From Tritrichomonas musculus (lineage: Eukaryota; Parabasalia; Tritrichomonadida; Tritrichomonadidae), in NCBI GenBank assembly GCA_039105265.1, contig JAPFFF010000002.1, positions 2,170,001 through 2,234,000 of the forward strand: a DNA stretch of 64,000 bases, in the 5' to 3' direction. This document shows positions 7,652 to 15,257 of the stretch, one piece after another (position 1 is the stretch's first letter; each line of letters opens with the position of its first letter). The translations under genes and the position numbers were made by a program. The notes under the pieces are model-generated. The model saw nothing but the letters and a program-made list of their open reading frames with translations, was not told where the DNA came from and did no database searches.

Positions 7652-9676
7652 TTACTGATTTACTTGTGAACCAGCTGGAGATTCATCATCAATATATTCT
7701 AAACCATTCAAACTTAATTTGAAATAGGTATCTCTTGTGAGCCATAATTGTGTTGGGGGTGGATGTACTGTACCTTCTTCATTAACATTATAGTATGTAT
7801 CATTTGGTCCTGTATATATTGGTTGACCATTTACTTGAACCTGAATGTTACCAAATCCACCATCCAAACCATCATAACAATAACCAGCAGATGAACGTTC
7901 AGTTTGAATATTGAAAACAAAGCTAGAAGCATCACTTAAAGTATTCTTGTAGCGAACTCCATTTACATCATTCTTTGGCATAGTCATTGAGTCCTCAAAT
8001 TCTTTAGTGCATTGTAATGCGATTGCATCAAGGTCTCCAGCGGTTAATTGATTCTCAAAGAATCTTGCACCAATTGTTGAAACATTTTCATCTGGAAAGT
8101 TCTTTCCTCCAATATTGAGATAACAATTTTGATATACTGGATTTTCGAAAACAGTGAGGTCATTATGATGCTTTGGAAACATAATTGACATTGTTGTAAC
8201 ATTAATTAATGGAATATTCAATGTTGACTTAATTCCATTTGCGGCAGGAGCAATTGGGAATGAATGGTAATCAACTTTCTGAGATGGGATTATAATTCCT
8301 TCACGGAGAATATTTTCAATACCTCTGCGAGTAGATTCACAGACACCATAACCTTGCATATTTGATTTACATAATGTGATTGTCATTCTGTTTACAGTTA
8401 ATGTGGCTTTCTGTGATGAATATGTTTCGTTGTGAAGTTGTAATTTAGCATCATGAATTGATTGAAGAGTCTGCTTAGCAGAAACAACTGGTGTTTTAAC
8501 AATTTGCCAAGCATAATATCTTCCATTCTTGTCAGAATGATTTAATGGAGGTAATGTTACAGCAGGATTATGAACACAAATTTCTTCATCAGTTGCACCT
8601 GGTTGGAGTCCAAATTCTTCAAATTCTTCCTTTGTGTAACTGAAATTGAATTCCAAATCAGTAAGAATATCAGTGTAACCAGTACTTCCATCATCATTAT
8701 CCCATTGTTCACCAATTCGATATTGAATCTTGTATTTAACAGGTGTTGGAGTTGGTTCAGGAGATGGGTCTGGAGTTGGTTCAGGAGATGGTTCGGGAGA
8801 TGGGTCTGGAGATGGAGTTCCAGGTCCTGGTATAATAGCTTCATTACCAATTTGTGTAAATTGATGTTTCAAATGACCACGAGCTTTAATTTCTTTCAAT
8901 CGTTCTAATTCAGCAGATGTAACAGAATCATTATCTTCAAGATAAGCCTTTGTTTCAGCAACAGTATAAGGGTCAATTGCTGCCCAAACTAATCCTGCAG
9001 GAGTTACTTGGAAACGAATTGATAAATCACCTATGATTCCATTTGGGAATAAATCGAAAGCTTGAAGGGCAAGCAAATCATCAAATGGAACGTTCAAATC
9101 AAATTCAACTTGTGATTTACCATTAGATTTGAATGAATTTAGGTTAACATAAGTACCTGCAACAGTTTGTGAATAATTTGAAACGTTTTCCCAAAGTGAA
9201 TGAACAAATCGTCTTCGCTTTTTTTCAGTTTCTGGTTTCACAGCAGAGTATAAAAATCCTTCTCGAACACATTCGTTTTGCTGATATCCAACATTTACAT
9301 TATTATGAAGAATTTCCAATCTGTCGAATAATTGATTTGAAGATTTAAGTCCGACGAATAATTTGTAGAAGTTATTTGGGTCATCAATTTGTTGTAATTT
9401 AGCTAAATCAGTATTCAATTGTAAATCCAATTTGACGTGAAATGTTAAGAATCCTTTATCAACATCAGATATGAAATGGTCTGGATGCGTTAATGAGATT
9501 TGAGAATATTGTCCTTGATGAAATGGTGCAGGTTGGTCATGACAATCAACAGTTCTGAATGAAAATGAGCGTGTACCATCATTAGTATTAATCATTTCAC
9601 GCATCTTATTAAATGTATCAAGAACGTTTCCTGCTTCAATTTTGTAATTATGTGCTCTTTCGTTGCGATACAACAT
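7652..9676 (-). CDS. Double-jelly-roll major capsid protein
   Basis: About 674 aa from the ATG at 9676. It matches the MCP of Polinton C (62292-63974) in order and in key segments: a first strand set with GFLTFHVKLDLQLN, then NNFYKLFVGLK, LFDRLEILHNNVNVGY, a REGFL-like stretch, FDLNVPFDDLL and GDLSIRFQVTPAGLVW. This layout fits the double-jelly-roll MCPs of Polintons that would form pseudo-hexameric capsomers. A tandem Pro-Ser-Glu-Thr spacer of about 30 residues (SPDPSPEPSPEPTPDP) lies near residues 282-312, where a surface tower loop would be expected. Its last 50 residues are matched by a detached piece at 21469-21615. The upstream gap to 9719 is T-rich and shared with the divergent gene. 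Confidence 0.85.
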   Translation of the reverse strand: MLYRNERAHNYKIEAGNVLDTFNKMREMINTNDGTRSFSFRTVDCHDQPAPFHQGQYSQISLTHPDHFISDVDKGFLTFHVKLDLQLNTDLAKLQQIDDPNNFYKLFVGLKSSNQLFDRLEILHNNVNVGYQQNECVREGFLYSAVKPETEKKRRRFVHSLWENVSNYSQTVAGTYVNLNSFKSNGKSQVEFDLNVPFDDLLALQAFDLFPNGIIGDLSIRFQVTPAGLVWAAIDPYTVAETKAYLEDNDSVTSAELERLKEIKARGHLKHQFTQIGNEAIIPGPGTPSPDPSPEPSPEPTPDPSPEPTPTPVKYKIQYRIGEQWDNDDGSTGYTDILTDLEFNFSYTKEEFEEFGLQPGATDEEICVHNPAVTLPPLNHSDKNGRYYAWQIVKTPVVSAKQTLQSIHDAKLQLHNETYSSQKATLTVNRMTITLCKSNMQGYGVCESTRRGIENILREGIIIPSQKVDYHSFPIAPAANGIKSTLNIPLINVTTMSIMFPKHHNDLTVFENPVYQNCYLNIGGKNFPDENVSTIGARFFENQLTAGDLDAIALQCTKEFEDSMTMPKNDVNGVRYKNTLSDASSFVFNIQTERSSAGYCYDGLDGGFGNIQVQVNGQPIYTGPNDTYYNVNEEGTVHPPPTQLWLTRDTYFKLSLNGLEYIDDESPAGSQVNQ

Positions 9677-9718
9677 TTTGAATAACAAAAAAAGTACTAT
9701 TATGGGTCTTTTTTCGTA

Positions 9719-9982
9719 ATGAAAACAATGGGTATCGGAATCTTCAAAAAAATGAAAAACGCTTTTAAATCTGTAGGTAATACAATTAAGAATGTTGCAA
9801 CTAAGGTTGGTAAAGCACTTCCCAAAGTTGTTGAAGTTGGTAAAAGAGTAACTAATGCTGTAAAACCTGTTTTGGGTGAAATACCTCTTATTGGTGATGC
9901 TGTTAGAGCAATTGATACAGGATTAAATTTTGCTGACAAAGGTCTTAAAATTGGTAAAAGTTTAATTGATGAAGTAGTATAA
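9719..9982 (+). CDS. Small amphipathic basic protein, pVI/pX-like candidate
   Basis: 87 aa, starting MKTMGIGIFKKMKNAFK. The N-terminal 45 residues form a likely amphipathic, Lys-rich helix series (VGNTIKNVATKVGKALPKV). A hydrophobic segment follows (GEIPLIGDAVRAIDTGLNF) before the last Lys/Gly-rich part. This composition resembles membrane-active minor capsid proteins of adenovirus-like elements (protein VI or X), which help entry or condense DNA. It is divergent from the MCP gene with 42 bases between, a typical neighbour for such a protein. Function is inference from composition and place. Confidence 0.6.
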   Translation: MKTMGIGIFKKMKNAFKSVGNTIKNVATKVGKALPKVVEVGKRVTNAVKPVLGEIPLIGDAVRAIDTGLNFADKGLKIGKSLIDEVV

Positions 9983-10012
9983 ATGAGATTAAATTGTATT
10001 TTTTTATTCTAA

Positions 10013-10474
10013 ATGGATTTGAAAGTAATTAATGAAATAACTACTGAAATAAAGAATTTTAAATCAATTGAGGAGTTCAATCTGTACTATCAGAAACACA
10101 AAGATGACATGAACAACCAGACGACTCAATATCTAAATCGGGTTTACAAAATTGTTACACCAGATGGTGTTGAATACAGAATCACAAAAAAGAATTGTCA
10201 AAAAGAAGGTACAAAACGAGTTGGGGGAGATATATTTTTAAAGAAAGTTGTCAAAACTAATGAATTGAAAGAACTTGAACAAGATGTTATTAAAGCAGAT
10301 ATTGAGAATCTCAAAAGTATGTTCTCACAAAATTTGTCAACTTTTGATAACGAGATTAAAGATTTGAAACAAAGCTATGAACTCAAATTCACAACATTAG
10401 ATAAAAAAATTGCTGAATTAACCAATACTGTAAATCAGATTGCCAAATATATTAACCAACAAATGTTGGATTAG
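10013..10474 (+). CDS. Coiled-coil Polinton protein, unknown role
   Basis: 153 aa. Residues 15-80 form a compact block (EEFNLYYQKHKDDMNNQTTQ, then YKIVTPDGVEYRITKKN, then GGDIFLKKVVK). Residues 85-150 are a continuous heptad-rich coiled coil (LEQDVIKADIENLKSMFSQ and onward). The start follows TTTTTTTATTCTAA, matching the T-rich upstream motif of the element. The C-terminal coil could trimerise, as in a small fibre or scaffolding protein. Not recognised beyond that. Confidence 0.6.
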   Translation: MDLKVINEITTEIKNFKSIEEFNLYYQKHKDDMNNQTTQYLNRVYKIVTPDGVEYRITKKNCQKEGTKRVGGDIFLKKVVKTNELKELEQDVIKADIENLKSMFSQNLSTFDNEIKDLKQSYELKFTTLDKKIAELTNTVNQIAKYINQQMLD

Positions 10475-10704
10475 ATTTTAGAACATATTGGGACAACTGA
10501 ATGATTTAATGAATAAGTGTGAAAATTCAATTTTTTTGTTGTTGATACTTGAGGTTCATGTTGAATACTTCCTTTATCTTCATATTTCTTAACAGTTGGT
10601 GCAGAATTAATTCTGGTACGTTCTTTTTGCATTTTAAGTTGTAATCTATCGTAGTGATTCATTCTTTTATCATCATGAATGGTTCGTTTTTGTTCATAGG
10701 ACAT
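10471..10704 (-). CDS. Hypothetical small basic protein
   Basis: 77 aa, MSYEQKRTIHDDKRMNHYDR and onward, Lys/Arg/His-rich and probably unstructured. It overlaps the 153-aa gene by 4 bases tail to tail and is divergent from the 76-aa gene at 10720 with 15 bases between starts. It fits the tight packing of the element and is not a shadow of another gene, but there is no homologue in the window to confirm it. Confidence 0.45.
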   Translation of the reverse strand: MSYEQKRTIHDDKRMNHYDRLQLKMQKERTRINSAPTVKKYEDKGSIQHEPQVSTTKKLNFHTYSLNHSVVPICSKI

Positions 10705-10719
10705 TTTTGCTTCGATTAA

Positions 10720-10950
10720 ATGTCTGAATTAAACGAATATAAGAAGGAGATTCCTGAACTTAAACGTATTAAACGAACCCTCAAAGAAAAATGTTATGAT
10801 TACAAGCAACATCTAAATAATGTCAAATCTGGAATGCTTGGTTCCAGTGGGCTTGCTGTTCGTGAATCATTAATTGAAGATATTAATTCATTAAAAGAAA
10901 AAGTAAAAAAATTGGAAAACGAATTGAATGAATTAGCTAACAAGGATTGA
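10720..10950 (+). CDS. Small coiled-coil protein
   Basis: 76 aa. Two helices (ELKRIKRTLKEKCYDYKQHL and SLKEKVKKLENELNELANK) are joined by a Gly/Ser linker, so it is likely a helical hairpin or dimer. The upstream TTTTTGCTTCGATTAA precedes the ATG. In Polinton B a different small helical gene (41127-41372) holds the same place upstream of the 208/198-aa family, so they may be positional equivalents. Role unknown. Confidence 0.55.
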   Translation: MSELNEYKKEIPELKRIKRTLKEKCYDYKQHLNNVKSGMLGSSGLAVRESLIEDINSLKEKVKKLENELNELANKD

Positions 10951-10987
10951 GTAATCTACGAATAAAGGTTTTTTTAGATTGAAATCA

Positions 10988-11605
10988 ATGTCGAATGTAT
11001 TACGGAAAGCAAGAATATTAAGTTCTGAAAATGATGCTTCGGTAAAACAGAGCCAAGAAACTAATGTTGAAATCAAAATCAAACCATCGAATTCACAACC
11101 GGTTGGTCAACCAATTAGTCAACCTGTTTATTACCCAAATGTTCCCCAAATGAATTCACAAATACCATCACAATCTAGGGATGTAAATTTTACTATACCG
11201 GAGGAGAATTCTCAATATCAATTTCAACCTCCAACAAGCAATCTTTCCCAAGACCGTGGAATTGCAGATTTGGGAAATGAAATTGAGGATTTGACTGTCA
11301 AGAACAAATTTTTAGAATTACTGGTCGAAATGTATTCTGAAAATCCATTGAAAATCAATTCATACGTTGTTTGTAAATCATCTCTTTTGATGAATATGAT
11401 TAAATTGTTAACTGATTGTGACAAAGTTGATTTTGTAATTGAAGATGATGAACCTGGTTGCTGTTTGGGAACTACTTCAAAATTTATCAAAATTGACAAA
11501 ATTATTGTTACCAAAGATGGTAAATCAGAAGAATTGAAATACTGTTATAATAATATTTACACCGAGTTTGTGAAATACTCCATATCATTAAAATACTGTT
11601 ATTAA
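10988..11605 (+). CDS. Conserved Polinton protein (208/198/157-aa family)
   Basis: The ATG at 10988 starts MSNVLRKARILSSENDASV. A longer reading would need a TTG. The Polinton B homologue (41425-42006) shares KARILSSENDASVKQ, a Gln/Pro/Ser-rich linker, DRGI-DLGNE, and a C-terminal domain with IEMYENNPL/VEMYSENPL, SLLMNMIKLLT, DKV-FVI-E, a Cys pair and KYCYNNIY. Polinton C carries a diverged form (60072-60545) with the same C-terminal fold signs. So this is a core gene of the group, always near the packaging ATPase module in A and B. The N-terminal motif plus flexible linker suggests a docking peptide attached to a small globular domain. No known function. Confidence 0.75.
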   Translation: MSNVLRKARILSSENDASVKQSQETNVEIKIKPSNSQPVGQPISQPVYYPNVPQMNSQIPSQSRDVNFTIPEENSQYQFQPPTSNLSQDRGIADLGNEIEDLTVKNKFLELLVEMYSENPLKINSYVVCKSSLLMNMIKLLTDCDKVDFVIEDDEPGCCLGTTSKFIKIDKIIVTKDGKSEELKYCYNNIYTEFVKYSISLKYCY

Positions 11606-11621
11606 AATTATTCTTTTAAAA

Positions 11622-11753
11622 ATGATTTCTGAAATTCTTTTGGGAACTATTTTGGTTGTTCATGTTATTGAATTGTGTGTAATAATTGCTGTTTTCAAAG
11701 AAGATGAACCCCCTGAACTCACAGAGGAGTTGCGCTCGAAGCTTTACTCATAA
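11622..11753 (+). CDS. Conserved 43-aa single-pass membrane microprotein
   Basis: Small gene between the 208-aa gene and the ATPase. It reads MISEILLGTILVVHVIELCV, then a few more hydrophobic residues, then an acidic tail with EPPELTEELRSKLYS. Polinton B has an exact positional and length match at 42017-42148 (43 aa) ending EPELSEEIRTKMYS. Conservation of length, one membrane helix and the C-terminal motif in two diverged elements argues strongly that it is real. It could sit in an internal membrane or aid entry or packaging; the role is unknown. Confidence 0.8.
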   Translation: MISEILLGTILVVHVIELCVIIAVFKEDEPPELTEELRSKLYS

Positions 11754-11756
11754 TAA

Positions 11757-12677
11757 ATGTTAAAACCCAGCAAATTTGATTACAAAACAATATTTTTTTC
11801 AGATACTTCTGACTATGATGATGACATAGATTTTGAACATTACGAAGAACATCAGATGATAAAACCTATTATGATTGAAAAGCCCTTCGATATTGATTTT
11901 GAAATGAATCGAGCGTACAAAAAAAATGAATCAAAAATAATGTCAGAATCTATTCGTCCAATTGGTCCTGGAATCTATGCTAATTATAATTCTCTAAACA
12001 TTATTGTTGGAGCACAGGGTAAAGGTAAATCGCACATTGTATTAAGAGATATAATTCAAATATCTCGATTGAAGGAGTCAAATGTACATCAAATTGTGTA
12101 TATTAGCAAGAATGGAGTTATAAATGATTCTACATTTGAAGCTCAACGCGAATTGATAAATTTACCTGTGAAAGTTGTTTCCGACACAAATGCTGAAGCT
12201 TATTTAAAAGAATTGGATTTATGGAAGGAATTATATATTAAATATACTTCTGTTGGGAGGATTACGATTAACGAAGATAAATTACAGAAAATGTTTCAAT
12301 TCCTTAATATCAATAAACTTGGAAAACCAAACGTTCCATTAAATACAATAATTCTGTGTGAAGACTTCATTAAATCGAAATTGTTAAAATCTGCTTACTT
12401 CACAAATTACATAACTCAATTGAGACACAAACATTCAATCGTTTATGTGAACGTTCAATTCTTCAAAGCAATTCCAACAGATTATAAGAACAATTGTACT
12501 TCATTCTTTATTTTCAATGGATTCTCAAGGCAGAAGTTGAATTACATATATCAACAAGTTGTTATGCCAGTTGAATTTGAAGATTTGTGGAGACAATATA
12601 ATCGAATGAAGAATCATGATTTTGTTTTGGTGAATACACGAGAAGGAAGTATTGAATTTATAAGATTCAACCAGTAA
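11757..12677 (+). CDS. A32-like (FtsK/HerA) genome-packaging ATPase
   Basis: 306 aa. Walker A is NIIVGAQGKGKSHIVLRD at about residues 80-97. A hydrophobic strand plus acidic end, NTIILCED near residue 200, is the likely Walker B. FFIFNGFSRQKL further on fits the sensor region. The Polinton B copy (42174-43088) is colinear, with NILVGNQGRGKSHVVLRD. This family pumps DNA into capsids in Polintons and related viruses. The ATG lies 3 bases after the stop of the 43-aa gene, so the two are likely expressed together. Two small hairpins (12678-12705) follow the stop. Confidence 0.88.
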   Translation: MLKPSKFDYKTIFFSDTSDYDDDIDFEHYEEHQMIKPIMIEKPFDIDFEMNRAYKKNESKIMSESIRPIGPGIYANYNSLNIIVGAQGKGKSHIVLRDIIQISRLKESNVHQIVYISKNGVINDSTFEAQRELINLPVKVVSDTNAEAYLKELDLWKELYIKYTSVGRITINEDKLQKMFQFLNINKLGKPNVPLNTIILCEDFIKSKLLKSAYFTNYITQLRHKHSIVYVNVQFFKAIPTDYKNNCTSFFIFNGFSRQKLNYIYQQVVMPVEFEDLWRQYNRMKNHDFVLVNTREGSIEFIRFNQ

Positions 12678-12705
12678 GCACTTTCAGTGCCTGGCGCCAA
12701 AGGCG
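12678..12705. terminator. Paired 3'-flank hairpins after the ATPase gene
   Basis: Immediately after the ATPase stop come GCACT-TTC-AGTGC (12678-12690) and CGCC-AAA-GGCG (12695-12705), both with three-base loops, then a run of A. A role in ending or protecting the transcript is inference from position; the same hairpin type recurs at other gene ends in Polinton A. Confidence 0.5.
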
Positions 12706-12800
12706 AAAAGTACAAAAAAAAATATTTTGGCTATGCTAAATCCGCTAGAAACCATACACAATTAACAGTTAACTGTTAAATAGACAAAAAAATATTCAAT

Positions 12801-13297
12801 TTATTCGTCAAGAACAATATCTTGATGGTTTCCTTTAAATATTTGTGGTTCAGGTATTTCATATTTCTCGCGAAGTTTCAAATTCATTTCTTGATTTGAT
12901 TTGTTAATTCGTTCAATTGAATAATTGTAAAATGAATGTTCTTTAAATGTTTGAACATCTGTATTACCATTAACAAATGTTTCAAAAGAATTTTGTTAAT
13001 CCTTCGTCGGAGATTTGATGTTAGAATTACATGTTCAAGATTCATATCTTTCAATTGATTTGGATAAATTCGTGTGATTTTTTTGTCAACGTTTGTTAAT
13101 GAAATGTATAACACACGAACAAGGTAAGTACCTTTTCCGATATTAATTGGAAATCGTTCACAAAGTAATGTAAAATCACATTTTTGATATTCATCTGGAT
13201 TTGGAAGTAATGAGATTAATGAATTGATGTATTCATATACTCGAAGGTTTGGGCCAACTTTGTTGGCACTGCAATTTTCAATTGCCGTTGTTGTCAT
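12801..13297 (-). pseudogene. Conserved Polinton protein (137/152-aa family), broken copy
   Basis: It begins MTTTAIENCSANKVGP and carries the family core VYEYINSLI, CDFTLLCERFPI, VLYISL, IYPNQLK and LTSNLRRRI. The intact relative is the 152-aa gene of Polinton B (43091-43549); other members are at 20563-21012 and 60567-61805. This copy looks broken about once, so it may be non-functional even though the rest of Polinton A is open. Family function is unknown. The recurring core with CDF-LLC-R-P and RRRI suggests a small nucleic-acid or structural protein. Confidence 0.65.
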
Positions 13298-13345
13298 TTG
13301 ATTACAAAATAAAAAATTGAAAATAAATTTTAAAAATTGAGTTTC

Positions 13346-13478
13346 GGCTCGAAGAGCCTCGACCGAAGGTCTCGGGCAACGAAGTTGACCTCAGCCATCT
13401 CGCAGAGCTCGAGCTCGCAGATCGAGAAACGAAGTTTGGTTTTGAATTTCCTTTGGAAATACTCAGAACCATGTTCTG
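13346..13478. repeat. Largest array of three-base-loop hairpins
   Basis: GC-rich spacer 3' of the KilA-N gene. It holds GGCTC-GAA-GAGCC (13346-13358), GACC-GAA-GGTC (13361-13371), CAAC-GAA-GTTG (13377-13387), the palindrome GAGCTCGAGCTC (13405-13416), AAAC-GAA-GTTT (13427-13437), ATTTCC-TTT-GGAAAT (13446-13460) and CAGAAC-CAT-GTTCTG (13464-13478). Six of seven have a 3-base loop. The ORFs crossing it are by-products of this structure. Confidence 0.75.
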
Positions 13479-13516
13479 TGAAAGAAATGCAAAAAAAAAA
13501 TATTTTGTTAAGTAAT

Positions 13517-14392
13517 TTATTCAAAATATTGAAAATCATTAAAATACATTTCAATCATTTCATGCAATTGGTTTAACAATTCAATTCGTGCATAAACGAC
13601 ACATTTATCAATTCTCATATTATTTTCATTGAAATTCTCATGAATCAAATTTTTGATATCACGATTGCATGACATTGAGATTGGTAAATTATCTCTGAAA
13701 AACCAGTTTTCTTCCTGGTTATTGAAATGATTTCGAATTCTTGATAATGAATCAAAATGTCTTCGAACAAGATGTAATTTAACATGTGTTGGTGTATCTG
13801 GAATTGATTCCTTCCAAATGAAGAAAACATAATCGTGTTCATGATTATTTGGAACAGTTCTTGGAATTAAATTGTTAATTTGATTTTGTTGGTCATTGAT
13901 TTGAATTTGTTGTATATAAATTTCAGAATCTTTTTCATAAATTCGACTTTTATGCCAATCAATTGACATTTCATTAATATCATTTTGAAATTTCAATTCA
14001 TTAATTTGTTCTTGTAATTGATTGCGTTGCTGATTAAAGTATGAATCAAGAAGTTTCATTATATCAAATGAATATGATGGGGAACACCAAATAGCAATAT
14101 GATTAACAAGTAAACGGTGAACATAAATTCCTCGTAAATTGATTGGAAGAAATGGTCGATTTTCATATAATTTCTCATCCGGCGAAATTCCTCCGGATGC
14201 GTTTATGTAATCAAGAAGTTCTTTAGAACTTTGATTTTGAAACCAATGACGAGCTGGTTTATTTGAATGACAGGAATTGATTATAGATTGAATTTGAAAC
14301 ATGTCATCAGATTTGGAGTGAATGATTCTAAGTTGTTCATTGTATTGTAAATATTCGTATTCATCATTGATTGGTGTAACAATTGTGTTCAT
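13517..14392 (-). CDS. KilA-N domain protein
   Basis: 291 aa. Residues 1-125 fit a KilA-N DNA-binding domain: MFQIQSIINSCHSNKPARHW, then QNQSSKELLDYI, then NLRGIYVHRLLVNHIAIWCS followed by KLLDSYF. A coiled coil covers about 125-180. A C-terminal domain (YVFFIWKES, LHLVRRH, FFRDNLPISM, RIELLNQLHEMI) is shared with the Polinton B copy (35102-35875). KilA-N proteins of large DNA viruses and phages are DNA-binding regulators. In both copies a GC-rich hairpin lies in-frame in the same linker (CATCCGG...CCGGATG at 14176-14199 here). The gene lies next to PolB in both elements. Confidence 0.8.
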   Translation of the reverse strand: MNTIVTPINDEYEYLQYNEQLRIIHSKSDDMFQIQSIINSCHSNKPARHWFQNQSSKELLDYINASGGISPDEKLYENRPFLPINLRGIYVHRLLVNHIAIWCSPSYSFDIMKLLDSYFNQQRNQLQEQINELKFQNDINEMSIDWHKSRIYEKDSEIYIQQIQINDQQNQINNLIPRTVPNNHEHDYVFFIWKESIPDTPTHVKLHLVRRHFDSLSRIRNHFNNQEENWFFRDNLPISMSCNRDIKNLIHENFNENNMRIDKCVVYARIELLNQLHEMIEMYFNDFQYFE

Positions 14393-15232
14393 TTTTGAAG
14401 AAGAAAAAAAATTAAAAAAAAATTAAATTTGAAAAATAAATTTTATTAATCCACTTTTTGAATAGAATAATATAAATGTGAAAATTTCATGTTTACAGTT
14501 GATTTGAGAATCTGATTTTTAAAATATATATTACTATATAAGTCCGCAATATAATTGTATAATTACTTTGTTTCACTGAGCTAAAGAAGTTGATTATTAA
14601 AAATGTTAATATTTTTTTCACACTGATTTCATAGAATAAACTTATTATGATACTGTAAAACGTTGTTTTATTGATGTTCTTGTGTAACTAATTGCGATTA
14701 GCTATTTTATTTGAAATTTGAATTTTCAAGATATTAGATGAGATAATCATCTGAAACCAAAAATCGAAAAAGTGAAATATTTGAAATTGGGGTTATGTGA
14801 TGATTACAAATATATATGATATTTGTTCCAAAAGATGCTCTGGATATAAAATTCGAAAAATCGGAATTATCTGTAAAATTGAGAGACCATTGAATTTAAA
14901 AATTTTATAATTGAATAGAAGATGCCATGTATTCAAAATTACAGATTTCTCTGATGAATTTTATTTAAGAAGTAATTCAATTTATCAGATTCTGCAGAAT
15001 TCTTTCACAATTATTACAGATTTGTCGGATGATTTTAATTTGAATAGTAATTCAAAATTACAGATTTGTCGGATGATTTTAATTTGAGAACTCTATCAAA
15101 AATACAGATTTGTCGGATGATTCTAATTTGAATACTAACACAATTTTACCGAAAAATTAGATTTATAAGATAATTCAAATAACGAATAAAAAAATATTTT
15201 TGATAATCACGTTTTTCATATATTTTTTCGAG
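14393..15232. other. AT-rich spacer between KilA-N and PolB genes
   Basis: 840 bases without a credible gene. The left two thirds are plain AT-rich DNA in which I see nothing; the right third is the imperfect tandem repeat described separately. Polinton B has only 135 bases at this junction, so the spacer is particular to element A. Confidence 0.5.
14937..15185 (+). repeat. Imperfect tandem repeat, about 45-bp unit
   Basis: Four to five units of the form TTACAGATTTGTCGGATGAT followed by TTTAATTTGAA and TAGTAATTCAAAA. The clearest copies begin near 15017, 15057 and 15101. The unit resembles, loosely, the TTACAGATGAATT repeats in the DNA transposon at 30552-32285. Confidence 0.6.
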
Positions 15233-15248
15233 TATGGGATTTCCCATA
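15233..15248. terminator. Hairpin just 3' of PolB
   Basis: TATGGGATTTCCCATA forms a 7-bp stem with a 2-base loop (or a 6-bp stem with a 4-base loop), 9 bases beyond the PolB stop. Polinton B has two hairpins at the same place (35946-35959 and 35989-36002) with different sequences. Terminator role is inference. Confidence 0.4.
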
Positions 15249-15257
15249 GTCGTCATT

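Noticed and set aside
8557-8908. ORFs on both strands over the MCP Pro-rich region
   Set aside because: By-products of the tandem PSPEP repeat in other frames; Trp/Arg-rich or Leu/His-rich low-complexity peptides.
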